Part shown: one piece after another, positions 1 to 8,643 of the stretch
Numbering within the stretch: position 1 is the stretch's first letter
Layout of the letters: every line of letters begins with the position of its first letter
From: JARIHD01 sp036392795
GTDB lineage: Bacteria > Patescibacteriota > Saccharimonadia > Saccharimonadales > UBA4665
Direction of reading: 5' to 3'
NCBI GenBank assembly: GCA_036392795.1
Contig: DASVXH010000058.1
Span: 1 to 45,051, forward strand
DNA length: 45,051 nt
Notes under the pieces: generated by a model
Database searches by the model: none
Told to the model about the DNA's origin: nothing
The model's input: only the letters and a program-made list of their open reading frames with translations
Position numbers and translations under genes: made by a program

Positions 1-2
1 TT

Positions 3-734
3 CGCCGTACCTCAGCCGAGGCTGCCGTGCTGGACGCCGTGCCGGTGTATCAACTGTATGCTATTCCGGCCCGCGACGCTTGTGCCGCACATTCCCGGGG
101 CGGTTTTGCTAACAGTACAGATTATTTGAATTGGATTGACAGAATTATCGAGGCGCTGTCGAGCGATGCGGTTATTGCCGTAGAGGCGGATGCTATCGCG
201 CATGCGGTGGGTTCGAGTTGTATGAGCGAGCAACAGCAAAACGACCGCTACGCACTCTTGAAACAAGCGATTATGAGGCTCAGTCATGCTTCGCGAGTGA
301 CGGCTATTTATTTGGATGCCGGTCATCCTGAATGGCTGCCCAACCCGGCCGATTTAGTAAGACCGCTGCAGCAATCCGGAGTTGAATATACAAGGGGTAT
401 CGCGGTTAATGTATCGTTTTTCACCGAAACAAATACGGCGGCGGCGTGGTCGCAGAAATTACTGCAGTTACTTGGGGGTGAGAAGGCGGCTATTATTGAT
501 ACTAGTCGTAATGGCAGGGGTGTTTATGGAGGTCAAGGAGATGCCAGGTGGTGTAACCCGCCCGGCCGTGGCGTTGGACTGGCGCCTACAACCCAGACGG
601 GATTGGCTGGTATCGACGCCTATTTTTGGGGTAAGAATATTGGGGAAAGCGACGGTGACTGTGGTGGCTATCCGGCCGCTGGTGTTTTTGTGCCAAAGAT
701 TGCCTTGGAACTGGCGCGAAATGCTCGACAGTAA
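3..734 (+). CDS. GH6 cellulase (beta-1,4-glucan hydrolase), 5' end outside window
   Basis: Glycoside hydrolase family 6 protein that would cut beta-1,4-glucan. The frame is open to the left edge, so the N-terminus and any signal peptide are missing. Visible family motifs in order are YQLYAIPARDAC, VIAVEADAIA (the place of the usual EPD acid catalyst), YLDAGHPEWLP, IDTSRNGRG, WCNPPGRGVG and GESDGDCGG near the C-terminus. The catalytic aspartates of the family therefore appear retained. It ends five bases before the stop of the convergent oxidase gene. With the neighbouring glucan synthase and copper oxidase it likely trims or releases a surface glucan; that role is inferred from context. The family call is firm. 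Confidence 0.9.
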   Translation, partial: RRTSAEAAVLDAVPVYQLYAIPARDACAAHSRGGFANSTDYLNWIDRIIEALSSDAVIAVEADAIAHAVGSSCMSEQQQNDRYALLKQAIMRLSHASRVTAIYLDAGHPEWLPNPADLVRPLQQSGVEYTRGIAVNVSFFTETNTAAAWSQKLLQLLGGEKAAIIDTSRNGRGVYGGQGDARWCNPPGRGVGLAPTTQTGLAGIDAYFWGKNIGESDGDCGGYPAAGVFVPKIALELARNARQ

Positions 735-739
735 CGCTT

Positions 740-2743
740 CTATTTAACTACTTGAACCATAACGGCGCGTGATGAAACTCCGTTTTTATCAGTGGCAAAG
801 AGCATGTACCAGCCGTTAGGCAAAAGGTTTTCGTTGTCCGGAAGAGTGACGCTAAGCTGACCGTCGTTGTTTCTAACGACAGCGGCAACGGAGCGTTGTT
901 CGATATTGGTTACGTGCGTGCTGCTGCTGGGGGCGATCAGGCGAACGGTACGGATGTCGCTAGCCCGGTCCGAACTAAACGTCAGTTCCTGGCCGCGGTT
1001 GACCTGCTGTAAATTGTGGCCTTGTAGCGTAGGCTGGCTGCCGCGGAAAAATTGTGGCGGAGTATACAGGTCGATGCGTTGTTCGAATTTACCAGGAGTG
1101 GTATTTAGCTTGTCGCCAAACAACGGATCGCCACCAAATACCAGTATGCGACCGTTTGGCAGTAACAGTGATCCCGAGTGATAGCCGCGGCCTACAGGAG
1201 CGTCGGCCATACGTGTCATCTGATTGGTGGTGGGGTTGTAGCTAAATGATTTGTAGGAATAGCTGCCGCTCTTGGCACGGTAGTCCATGGTGCCGCCAGT
1301 GGCAAAGACTTCGTCCCAGGGCGTAACGGTCATATTGAGATATCGAACAGGGTCCAGGAGATTTGGTCCGGGTGTGTAGTGAGCGTCGTCTGCAGCCAGG
1401 TCGATGATATCGGTGCGGGCGGTTACCAGGGGTGATTCGCCTACGCCACCTCCCCCGGCTAACATGACTCGGCTACTTTGGCTGCCGTCGTTGGAATTTT
1501 GCTTTGGCGGCAAAAAGACCGATGCGCTTGTTTCAAGTATATTGGTATCGCGCAGGCCTAAAACTTCCTTGAAGGTATTGTCCTTAATGTTCCAAAAGCC
1601 AGGTTGACGGCCCTTGTTTTCTGGTCCGTAGCCAGCACTGGAGCCGCTAAAGAACAATACGTCGGGGTTGGCCGTGCGAAAGAGGGCGGGGTAGGTGGGG
1701 AACAAACGGGTTGGACCCGCGGTCCATTTTTGGGTAGCCGGGTCGTAGTACTCGGTGGTGGGTGTGATAATGCCGGTGTTGTCCAGACCCGAAACAGCCA
1801 ACACATTGCCATTAGTCATAACCGGCAAGGATGGATACCAACGGCCCTCTTGCATGTCGCCAACTTTGATATATTTCTCTTGGATCGGATCAAATTCGTA
1901 GGCTTCGTTATCGCCGCGGAAATCCTGTTTTTTCAGAGTCATCGGGCCGCCCTGGCCATAGATGTTTTGTGTGTCAGCGTCTTCCAGTCCTTCGATGTTG
2001 TACTGTTCCATGCCGGTGGTAATGTATTCGGCGCTTTCATCCACAGCTTCTACAAACACCTTGGTCGAACTGTGGTGAATCATGATTTCTTTACCATGCA
2101 CCATTTTTGTGGCGGGCTGGACGGTCACGTCCTGCATGGACACATATTCTTTGCCTGAGGCCTTGCTGGTAAATTTAGTACCTTTTTTAAACACCTTTAC
2201 AGGACTGTCGGGATTTTCGTTATGAATAGTCATGGCGCCAGCTGGTTTTTTGACATTTTCGGGCAGTAGCTCGTAACCGCTGGTGCCGCCTGCTACTAAC
2301 AGATTGCCGGAGTGCAGCAAGGCATGGCCACTACAAAATAGATCGCTTGGCGTGTCTACTAATTTGACTCTGCCTGTTTCAGGGTCCAGAATGGCGGTTT
2401 TTAGTACGGCGATCTTGCCGTCGTTATAAAAGGCATCAAAATTTTTCTCGTTGTTGCCCGAACCGGCGACCAACAGTACTTTGCCGGTTGGCAGTAGTGC
2501 GGCGTGAATGGTATTTAGGCGAAATTCTTCGGGGATGTCTAGGGTCTGCCAGTGACCGTACGCCTGCTTATATTCCTGAGAGTTAATTTTGGCGTTGTAG
2601 CGCCATTCCGCCAAAGCTGGAACCGTAACAGGGGTGGAAGCGATGATAAGCGCCACGATAGTCGAAACAAGTAGAATGAAGGGACGGCCACGGCGCAGCG
2701 CGTCGTTCTTTTTAGATGTAGAAGAGGCGATTTTTTTAGGCAT
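740..2743 (-). CDS. GlxA-like galactose/glyoxal oxidase (copper radical oxidase, DUF1929)
   Basis: Secreted or membrane-anchored copper radical oxidase of 667 residues. The N-terminus has basic residues with an RRGRPF stretch and then one hydrophobic segment (about residues 22-45), like a signal anchor. A kelch-type propeller follows, then a C-terminal DUF1929 domain. Likely active-site residues are visible: Cys in FCSGH and Tyr in LFPTYPALFR for the cross-linked cofactor, YHS in GRGYHSGSLLLPNG, and His in SSSTHVTN near the C-terminus. The ATG overlaps the end of the upstream glucan synthase gene by 8 bases, with GGAGGAG about 10 bases ahead, so the two genes are translationally coupled. In Streptomyces the same pair (CslA-GlxA) builds a surface glucan. 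Substrate here is unknown. Confidence 0.88.
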   Translation of the reverse strand: MPKKIASSTSKKNDALRRGRPFILLVSTIVALIIASTPVTVPALAEWRYNAKINSQEYKQAYGHWQTLDIPEEFRLNTIHAALLPTGKVLLVAGSGNNEKNFDAFYNDGKIAVLKTAILDPETGRVKLVDTPSDLFCSGHALLHSGNLLVAGGTSGYELLPENVKKPAGAMTIHNENPDSPVKVFKKGTKFTSKASGKEYVSMQDVTVQPATKMVHGKEIMIHHSSTKVFVEAVDESAEYITTGMEQYNIEGLEDADTQNIYGQGGPMTLKKQDFRGDNEAYEFDPIQEKYIKVGDMQEGRWYPSLPVMTNGNVLAVSGLDNTGIITPTTEYYDPATQKWTAGPTRLFPTYPALFRTANPDVLFFSGSSAGYGPENKGRQPGFWNIKDNTFKEVLGLRDTNILETSASVFLPPKQNSNDGSQSSRVMLAGGGGVGESPLVTARTDIIDLAADDAHYTPGPNLLDPVRYLNMTVTPWDEVFATGGTMDYRAKSGSYSYKSFSYNPTTNQMTRMADAPVGRGYHSGSLLLPNGRILVFGGDPLFGDKLNTTPGKFEQRIDLYTPPQFFRGSQPTLQGHNLQQVNRGQELTFSSDRASDIRTVRLIAPSSSTHVTNIEQRSVAAVVRNNDGQLSVTLPDNENLLPNGWYMLFATDKNGVSSRAVMVQVVK

Positions 2744-4658
2744 GTGGTACTCCTCCGGCTGCCAATGGGCGGTCGAACCTTATCTTGATCTTGTGGATAA
2801 ACTTACGAATTTTAGGCAATTGGCTAGGCCCCCAGCCCAGGACGATGGGCGTGGCACAGACAGCGAGCTGTACAAAGGCCCAGACTATCATGGCTGGGTG
2901 GCTGTGGCCATGAACGGCACCAAATATAATGCCAGCGGCCAATAGGCTGCCCCAGCCCAAGTGAATCTTGAAGGTACCCAAGGCATCGTGATTTGGATTG
3001 CCGCCGCCTTTGGTGGTGACTACAAAATGGGCCTTTTTGCCCAGAATAATACCTACGAGTGCTGACAGATAGATTGGTGCAGTGATGCTGGTAATCAGCA
3101 TGCCACTGACGCCGTATGAGCCTTCGGGTTCGTGGGGCGACACATTAAAACGACGATTCCAGAAATACAGACTTAGCTGCATGATCAGCGACATAAGATA
3201 AAGGGAGATAAACTCGGCCCACGGCGCCTGAATGGCGGTTGCACCGGTGGTCAGATAAATCAGTGTACTGCCAATACCCAGCAGCCAGGTGAGTGCCGTT
3301 ATAGGGTAAAAGGTTAACATCAAGAAATAATGCAGCATTACCTGGGGCGACAATTTGAAGAACACGCGCCAGACCACGCGACGCCAGGTGTCAAAGGTGC
3401 CGGCTGCCCAGCGCCACTGCTGTGTAAAGTAGGATGCCCACATGTCGGGACCTTCGCCAATAGCTAGAACGTCGGGCGTATAGACCGATTTCCAGTGTTC
3501 GCCGGTTTCTGGGTTGCGGCGGGTGTGGATGGCTAGGCCAGTTGCCATATCTTCGGTAATGCAGGGCTGAAAGCCGCCAATTTGATCGATAACTGGCATG
3601 CGCACGGCGTAGTTGGTGCCTACGAACATTGGAGATTGGCTGGCGTTACCGGCGCGCTGAATGGTGCTTTGAAAGAACGAAGCTTGCGATTCGGACCAGC
3701 GGGCGACCAGTCCGGATAGGCCCGGCCGATAATTACCATACACTTGTGGTCCTACTACGTAGGCTACATTCGGATCGCGGAAATATCCCAGCAAGCGTTC
3801 CAAAAAGTTTGGCTCCGGCACTTGGTCGGTGTCAACGCCGGCTAGTACATCATAGTGAAGGCCTTTTTCCTGGAGATATTCACGCCAGGTGTTGAAGTTG
3901 CCATGTTTTGATTTGGCGGCGAAGTAAGTGTTTGGTCGGACGGGTTTGCCAGGACGCGGCTTGTGGCCCAAGGATACAGCCCATTTGGCATACACTTCGG
4001 CACGTTCTTTTAGGTGACGCTCAAATTTTGGCGTGTTCCAGTTGGGATTGCCCGAACGGCTAAAATAATACACACCTAGTTTGCGGCAGATTGGCCATAG
4101 TTCGGGATCCATGGTCTCGTCTAATAGCCAGACGTCAACGGTGCCGTCTTTGTAGCGGGCCCGTTTCATGGCTTCCAGAGTGTTTTTGACAAGCGACACT
4201 GGTTCACCGGGCGCGCGGGTGGTGGCAAAGGCGACCCGAAGTCCTTTTGGCGGCCGCACCGGAACGGGGTCTTTGGCTTTAATTGTGGAGCGAGTGGCGG
4301 AGTAGGTGCCGATGATCAAAAAGATCTGCAAAATCATCAAACAAGCCAGCATAACCCAGTTTAGGGTATTGGTAGGCGAGTTCGGCTGCAGTAAAGCAAT
4401 CCAGTGAGCCGGCTGGAATAGCATAAAGGCCAGGCCCAGTGTCAGTAGCAGGGCACCATACGCGACAATGCGCGTCCAGTAGCGATAAACCCACTGATCA
4501 TGATGCATAAGATCGGTAAAAGCAACGGCGTAATTCTTTTGCCTTGGTAATTTCTGAATTTGTCCGGCCAGCGTGCTAAATCGATGCATGCGGCGTGATT
4601 GTCGTTCGGTATACATTACTTTTCTCTTGCTTTCTTCCATCCATCTGGTTTTTGGCAT
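2736..4658 (-). CDS. CslA-like cellulose synthase catalytic subunit (GT2)
   Basis: Processive family-2 glycosyltransferase, about 640 residues, in the membrane, polymerising UDP-glucose-type donors into a beta-glucan. Two membrane segments lie near the N-terminus (about residues 65-125), then the cytosolic GT-A domain with LLDETMDPELW, VDTDQVPEP (metal-binding aspartates), TEDMATG (catalytic base) and QQWRWAAGT (QxxRW). Several membrane helices follow. There is no fused PilZ domain. The start is uncertain: a GTG at 4679 and ATGs at 4658, 4640 and 4616 are all in frame and none has a strong ribosome site. It overlaps the GlxA-like gene, so the pair is probably one operon. The activity call is strong; the exact polymer is not shown by the sequence. 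Confidence 0.88.
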   Translation of the reverse strand: MPKTRWMEESKRKVMYTERQSRRMHRFSTLAGQIQKLPRQKNYAVAFTDLMHHDQWVYRYWTRIVAYGALLLTLGLAFMLFQPAHWIALLQPNSPTNTLNWVMLACLMILQIFLIIGTYSATRSTIKAKDPVPVRPPKGLRVAFATTRAPGEPVSLVKNTLEAMKRARYKDGTVDVWLLDETMDPELWPICRKLGVYYFSRSGNPNWNTPKFERHLKERAEVYAKWAVSLGHKPRPGKPVRPNTYFAAKSKHGNFNTWREYLQEKGLHYDVLAGVDTDQVPEPNFLERLLGYFRDPNVAYVVGPQVYGNYRPGLSGLVARWSESQASFFQSTIQRAGNASQSPMFVGTNYAVRMPVIDQIGGFQPCITEDMATGLAIHTRRNPETGEHWKSVYTPDVLAIGEGPDMWASYFTQQWRWAAGTFDTWRRVVWRVFFKLSPQVMLHYFLMLTFYPITALTWLLGIGSTLIYLTTGATAIQAPWAEFISLYLMSLIMQLSLYFWNRRFNVSPHEPEGSYGVSGMLITSITAPIYLSALVGIILGKKAHFVVTTKGGGNPNHDALGTFKIHLGWGSLLAAGIIFGAVHGHSHPAMIVWAFVQLAVCATPIVLGWGPSQLPKIRKFIHKIKIRFDRPLAAGGVPHA

Positions 4659-4679
4659 GTAAAAAGAAGCCAAACCCAC

Positions 4680-4869
4680 CCGTACTCAGGAATTATGCAT
4701 ATTATAGTACATTTTGGCACAAATGTCTATAGATGAGTATAATTTCTGTAAAATATATTACATATTTAGGAATATTTGTAAGAGGTATGCCGGGTATTGA
4801 CCCCAGCCAAGCGTCAGGCATATTTTTGCCGATTGACACGAAAGAAAGGAAATTATAATATTCAACCAT
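4680..4869. other. intergenic promoter region between glucan locus and arsR operon
   Basis: A 190-base AT-rich gap between divergent genes. The right part carries the arsR promoter (listed separately). The left part, around 4690-4780, is rich in TATA-like stretches that could serve the glucan synthase gene on the minus strand. I see no RNA gene or ORF here. Confidence 0.4.
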
Positions 4870-4881
4870 ATGGTTGAATAT
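4833..4881 (+). promoter_or_regulatory. promoter and palindromic operator of the arsR-SRPBCC operon
   Basis: A TTGACA box (4833-4838) and a TATAAT box (4854-4859) are spaced by 15 bases. A perfect 24-base palindrome at 4858-4881 has half-site ATGGTTGAATAT and is centred on the junction just before the ATG at 4870. The ATG lies 11 bases after the -10 box, so the transcript is probably leaderless and the operator covers both the transcription and the translation start. This is the expected layout for an autorepressing ArsR protein. Confidence 0.75.
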
Positions 4882-5193
4882 ACTGCTCTGGATTCAATTT
4901 TTCATTCCTTGTCCGATCCGATCAGACGCGATATTTTGCGCCGGCTTACGGGACACGAACTGTCGGTAGGTCAGTTGGTTCAACAATATGACGTAAGTTT
5001 TGCGGCAATCTCTAAACATCTAAAGGTGCTAGAGGCTGCCCGTTTGATTCGTAAGCGAAGAGAGGGGAGAAAACAGATGATAGCGCTCGACGAGGCGGCG
5101 CTGAAAGAAGCTGATCAGTACCTGGAGCAGTACCGGCAGATGTGGCATGGTCGTTACGATAAATTGGACGCGTTATTAAAACAAGGAGATTAA
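4870..5193 (+). CDS. ArsR/SmtB-family transcriptional repressor (SdpR-like)
   Basis: A 107-residue winged-helix repressor. The family pattern is plain: FHSLSDPIRRDILRRL at the start, then the recognition helix in YDVSFAAISKHLKVLEAARLI and the wing RKRREGRKQM. No cysteine or histidine metal-site cluster is visible, which argues against metal sensing and fits the subgroup coupled to SRPBCC genes. It is followed after two bases by an SRPBCC gene, the standard partner. The start codon lies inside a perfect palindrome, which implies autorepression. Its inducing signal is unknown. Confidence 0.9.
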   Translation: MVEYTALDSIFHSLSDPIRRDILRRLTGHELSVGQLVQQYDVSFAAISKHLKVLEAARLIRKRREGRKQMIALDEAALKEADQYLEQYRQMWHGRYDKLDALLKQGD

Positions 5194-5195
5194 AT

Positions 5196-5705
5196 ATGGA
5201 CAAGACAAAAGTGACCAAAGACGTAGAGAATAAAACACTCACCATCGAACGTACGTTTGACGCGCCAAAGGAAAAACTCTGGCGGGCTTACGCCGACAAA
5301 GAATGGTTTGAAAAATGGTGGGGGCCAGAGGGCTGGCAAACCACTACTAAAGCCTTTGATTTTCGTCCCGGGGGCCAGATTCATTACGGCATGAAGTGTG
5401 TGGACGAGAATCAAGGCGAATGGTTTGGGCAGGAATCCTGGGGTCTCATGCAGATCGAATCGGTTGATGAGCCGACTAGCTTTGCGGCCAAAGATCATTT
5501 TTCAGACGCCGACGGCACGCTGAACACGGAAATGCCAACGCAGCGGTTCGAGGTAGAGCTGGTCGAGGAGGCCGACGGCAAAACTCGTTTGGTTTCGCGC
5601 AGCATTACCGAAACCGTGGAGCAGCTAGAGCAGTTAGTTAAGATGGGTATGGTTGAGGGTTTCTCCAGCCAACTCAATCGACTGGAGGATCTGCTTGTCG
5701 AATAG
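5196..5705 (+). CDS. SRPBCC (AHSA1/START-like) domain protein
   Basis: A 169-residue soluble protein with the AHSA1-type hallmark near its N-terminus: IERTFDAPKEKLWRAY, then EWFEKWWGPEGW and FDFRPGGQIHYGM. The C-terminal helix (VKMGMVEGFSSQLNRLEDLL) is also typical. These proteins form a helix-grip cavity that binds hydrophobic ligands; the ligand is unknown. It starts two bases after the ArsR gene and shares its promoter. A strong terminator follows. Confidence 0.88.
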   Translation: MDKTKVTKDVENKTLTIERTFDAPKEKLWRAYADKEWFEKWWGPEGWQTTTKAFDFRPGGQIHYGMKCVDENQGEWFGQESWGLMQIESVDEPTSFAAKDHFSDADGTLNTEMPTQRFEVELVEEADGKTRLVSRSITETVEQLEQLVKMGMVEGFSSQLNRLEDLLVE

Positions 5706-5730
5706 TTCGGCAGGCGGAATCATTTCTTTC

Positions 5731-5760
5731 AAAAACGCCGGTCATAAAACCGGCGTTTTT
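5731..5760 (+). terminator. rho-independent terminator after the arsR operon
   Basis: A 12-base perfect stem, AAAAACGCCGGT paired with ACCGGCGTTTTT around a 6-base loop, ending in a T-run. It lies 26 bases after the SRPBCC stop and looks able to work on both strands. Confidence 0.9.
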
Positions 5761-5813
5761 GACGCGCATCTATACAAGCGGTCACTTCTCAATGACTGGT
5801 ATACAATAGATGT

Positions 5814-6242
5814 ATGAGTACGCTTAAAACGCTTCCCAATGATGCAGATGTGACAGATTTTATCAATGCTATAGACAATGAGGTAAGGCGTCGTGATAGT
5901 TTTGCGCTGCTGGAAATGTACGAACGTTTAACGGGTAAGCCGCCCAGAATGTGGGGCGACAGCATTATTGGATTTGGGATGTATCATTACAAGTCGGAAC
6001 GCAGCAGCCAAGAAGGCGACTGGCCGTTGGCTGCTTTTTCGCCGCGAAAGCAGAATTTGACCATGTATTTTATGCCCGGATTTAACAACTATACCGATTT
6101 GTTACAAGGCTTGGGCAAATGTAAAACTAGCGTCGGCTGTTTGTATATAAAGAAATTGGCAGACGTTGACACGGCCGTGCTGGAAAGACTTATTCTACGG
6201 GCTTACGCCGACGCCAAAAAACAGTATGGCGAGAAGCAATAA
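5814..6242 (+). CDS. DUF1801 (YdhG-like) domain protein
   Basis: A 142-residue protein of the DUF1801 family, judged by its helical N-terminus (DVTDFINAIDNEVRRRDSFA), the MWGDSIIGFGMYHY motif and the later SVGCLYIKKLADVD segment. The family has an unknown biochemical role and is common near SRPBCC and other small stress genes, as here. A TATACA box lies just before the ATG, again suggesting a very short or absent leader. Full length for the family. Confidence 0.85.
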   Translation: MSTLKTLPNDADVTDFINAIDNEVRRRDSFALLEMYERLTGKPPRMWGDSIIGFGMYHYKSERSSQEGDWPLAAFSPRKQNLTMYFMPGFNNYTDLLQGLGKCKTSVGCLYIKKLADVDTAVLERLILRAYADAKKQYGEKQ

Positions 6243-6312
6243 AATTATCTCAATACTTCAAGTGGTTTGCCGGCTTACGGTTGGCCTTAGCTTTGGATGT
6301 ATGTAGTATGGG

Positions 6313-6915
6313 CTATAATTTGAGCTGATTGCGCGTAAAGGCTACAAGGTCCATTAAAGGCTGGGTATCTAAGGGTTGGAATCCTTGCTCATTGGGGGGT
6401 AGTTTGCAGTCGGCGGCGCACACCCCTGGTCCTGTTGCAACGTATGCTAGGCGTTCGATACGATTTCGAAAATTGGCTGTATCGATAATCAGGCATTGTG
6501 TTGCTTGGCGTTTGTTGTTCTCGTCGTTGTGGTAAAGGGTGACGCCAAGAGCATACTCCAGTTTTCCTTCTGAAGCGCAGGCTGTCTTGTCGGCGTAGTC
6601 GAGAACGTTGAAATCTAATTGGGCCCAGTCGGCGGTTTTAGAACGGAGCAAACTACCCAGGGCAGCACAGCAGAACTGAGCTTTGTATTGGCTTGCCTCT
6701 AAAATTCTGTCGAAGCAGGTTTGCAGATTGCCAACGGCCGACTCCTCGTCAATGGTTAGAAAAGATGTGCCACTTGCGTGAATGTCGTGTATGCTTAGGG
6801 CGCTTTCTATCAGGCTTTGAAATGCAATTTGCGTATCATTTGATCGGAGTTGCGCGGGACGGGGTGCAAATGGATGCAGGGGTTGATCTAATTCGGACTT
6901 ATTAAAATGAGTCAT
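6313..6915 (-). CDS. hypothetical protein
   Basis: About 200 residues, soluble, and I do not recognise the family. It has two cysteine-bearing stretches (QFCCAALGSLL and GPGVCAADCKLPP), the latter late in the protein and reminiscent of a metal- or disulfide-bearing loop. I prefer the ATG at 6915; a GTG at 6948 in the same frame would add 11 residues, and neither has a clear ribosome site. It stands alone between a DUF1801 gene and a VOC gene on the other strand. No function is proposed. Confidence 0.6.
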   Translation of the reverse strand: MTHFNKSELDQPLHPFAPRPAQLRSNDTQIAFQSLIESALSIHDIHASGTSFLTIDEESAVGNLQTCFDRILEASQYKAQFCCAALGSLLRSKTADWAQLDFNVLDYADKTACASEGKLEYALGVTLYHNDENNKRQATQCLIIDTANFRNRIERLAYVATGPGVCAADCKLPPNEQGFQPLDTQPLMDLVAFTRNQLKL

Positions 6916-7066
6916 GCGAGAAGTCTGTTTAATAACGTATTTTATCACGGGTGAGTCTAGTATTAAAGGTGGATATCGGTCAAACTCTTCGTTTTTTTAC
7001 AAACTTTCTGGTGTTGGCGCAGGGTAAACTAGGGGTATTAACAAATGAAACAAGGAGATATTCATC

Positions 7067-7432
7067 ATGGATATGAAACTCGAATTAGTACCAGTACCAG
7101 TAACCGACGTAGACCGCGCAATCGAATTCTACAAAAAAGTTGGTTTTAATCTAGACCACGATCATAAAGTTCAGCCTGGCCTGCGCTTCGTGCAGTTCAC
7201 CCCTCCGGGCTCGGCCTGCTCAATCACTATCGGTGAGGGCGTGACCGAGATGAAGCCCGGTTCCCAACAGCGATTGCAGTTGGTTGTCGCCGACGCCCGC
7301 AAGGCCTACGAGGAGCTGAAGAGCCGTGGCATCGAGGTTAGTGACATAGAGGAACAGCCTTGGGGTACCTTTACCTACTTCAGTGACCCGGATGGCAATA
7401 CCTGGGCTATACAAGAACTTCCTAAGTACTAA
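7067..7432 (+). CDS. VOC / glyoxalase-like superfamily protein
   Basis: A 121-residue vicinal-oxygen-chelate fold protein: VTDVDRAIEFYKKVGF at the start and YFSDPDGNTWAIQEL at the end are the classic paired motifs. Members act as metal-dependent lyases, dioxygenases or drug-binding proteins; which applies here cannot be told. AAGGAG lies 8-9 bases ahead of the ATG, one of the clearest ribosome sites in the window. It is monocistronic and closed by a strong terminator. Confidence 0.88.
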   Translation: MDMKLELVPVPVTDVDRAIEFYKKVGFNLDHDHKVQPGLRFVQFTPPGSACSITIGEGVTEMKPGSQQRLQLVVADARKAYEELKSRGIEVSDIEEQPWGTFTYFSDPDGNTWAIQELPKY

Positions 7433-7452
7433 TCGCATAAAACCAGTAAAAT

Positions 7453-7485
7453 AAAAATGCAGGGCCGAAATTGCCCTGCATTTTT
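7453..7485 (+). terminator. rho-independent terminator after the VOC gene
   Basis: A 13-base perfect stem (AAAAATGCAGGGC with GCCCTGCATTTTT) around a 7-base loop, ending in T residues. It lies about 20 bases after the VOC stop and is usable in both directions. Confidence 0.9.
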
Positions 7486-7557
7486 GTAGATGATGACTCG
7501 GACGGCCTGGCAGCAACTATCACAGATGCTATAGTAGTCATAGTAAATCGAATTTTT

Positions 7558-8631
7558 ATGAATATTGCAGCAAAGAGATTACAAAGTCAGCGCATCGACG
7601 GCCCGAAGTTTGATACGCCAGAAGAAATTGTGCGGTGGATGGGAGCGGTTCAGGCGCAAGATTATGGACAGGCGGTGTGGGCTATTGCCCTACGGATGAA
7701 GCGTCCGGCTCTGGCCGTGGTGGAGGAGGCTATCGCCGACCGAAGGATTCTGGCAACCTGGCCCATGCGCGGCACGATTCATTTTGTACCGGCCGAGGAT
7801 GCCAGATGGATGGTAGAGACGCTGGCGTACAAAAAAGCATCGCGTCCCAGTTGGCATCAAAAGCTGCTGGGTATTGATGCGCTAGCGTTGGAAAAAGTCC
7901 GTAAACTTGTAAGCGCGGCGTTAAAAGGTGGCAACCGTTACACGCGGGCGCAGCTAATGGAATTGTTTGAAGACCATGATATGCCTACGCAAAATCAGCG
8001 CGGCTATCTGTATATTTCATATTTGGCCGAAACAGGGTTGTTGTGTCAGGCGCCACTGGAAGGTAAGCAGCAGACATTTGTGCTACTGGATGAATGGGTG
8101 CCGAACGCCCGCGAAATGGATCGCCCCAGTGCTATCACCGAACTTGCCAGGCGCTATTTTACGAGTCATGGACCGGCAACCGTGCAGGATTTCGCTAACT
8201 GGACTGGTTTGGGGCTGATTGAGGCGCGCCAAGGGTTGGAGGCAAATAAATCGGTGCTCTATGCCGAACGCTATGGCGATGACGAAAAAGAATACTGGCT
8301 ATCCCAAGAGGTGGCCACGCATGCACGCCCGCCAAAGGGTTTGCATTTACTGCCTGGATTTGACGAGTTTTTGCTGGGCTATAAAGACCGCACTGCCGTG
8401 CTCGATCCAGCCCATGCCGGACTGATCGTACCCGGCAATAACGGTGTATTCAGGCCGATGATCGTCATGGACGGTCGTGTGGTGGGCACCTGGAAACGAA
8501 CAATCAAAAGGACTGCTGTAGAAGTGGAATTTGCACTTTTCCCGGAATGTAGTGCGCCGCGGCCAGCGCTTTTGCGGGCGGCTCAAGTGTATGCTGCCTT
8601 CCTTGATCTGCCGCTTAAGGTTATAGAATAA
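7558..8631 (+). CDS. AlkZ-like winged-helix DNA-binding protein (HTH_42 family)
   Basis: A 357-residue protein of the winged-helix family that includes the DNA glycosylases AlkZ and YcaQ. The N-terminal motif AVQAQDYGQAVWAIALRM carries the QxQ-type catalytic signature expected for an interstrand-crosslink or alkyl-base glycosylase. TWPMRGTIHFV, LLPGFDEFLLGYKDR and VVGTWKR are further family landmarks. The frame is open upstream to a TTG at 7471, but the ATG at 7558 gives the normal family N-terminus. Likely a DNA-repair function; glycosylase activity is inferred from motif similarity. It is tail-to-tail with the next gene, 12 bases apart. Confidence 0.8.
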   Translation: MNIAAKRLQSQRIDGPKFDTPEEIVRWMGAVQAQDYGQAVWAIALRMKRPALAVVEEAIADRRILATWPMRGTIHFVPAEDARWMVETLAYKKASRPSWHQKLLGIDALALEKVRKLVSAALKGGNRYTRAQLMELFEDHDMPTQNQRGYLYISYLAETGLLCQAPLEGKQQTFVLLDEWVPNAREMDRPSAITELARRYFTSHGPATVQDFANWTGLGLIEARQGLEANKSVLYAERYGDDEKEYWLSQEVATHARPPKGLHLLPGFDEFLLGYKDRTAVLDPAHAGLIVPGNNGVFRPMIVMDGRVVGTWKRTIKRTAVEVEFALFPECSAPRPALLRAAQVYAAFLDLPLKVIE

Positions 8632-8643
8632 GCGGGTCGCTGC

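Noticed and set aside
1604..2158. Open frame on the plus strand inside the copper oxidase gene
   Set aside because: It is antisense to a well-supported domain structure and has no recognisable feature.
2886..2900. TCATGGCTGGGTGG in the glucan synthase gene as another junction repeat copy
   Set aside because: It lies in coding sequence, lacks the AATAAT flank, hairpin and T-arm fragment, and is expected by chance.
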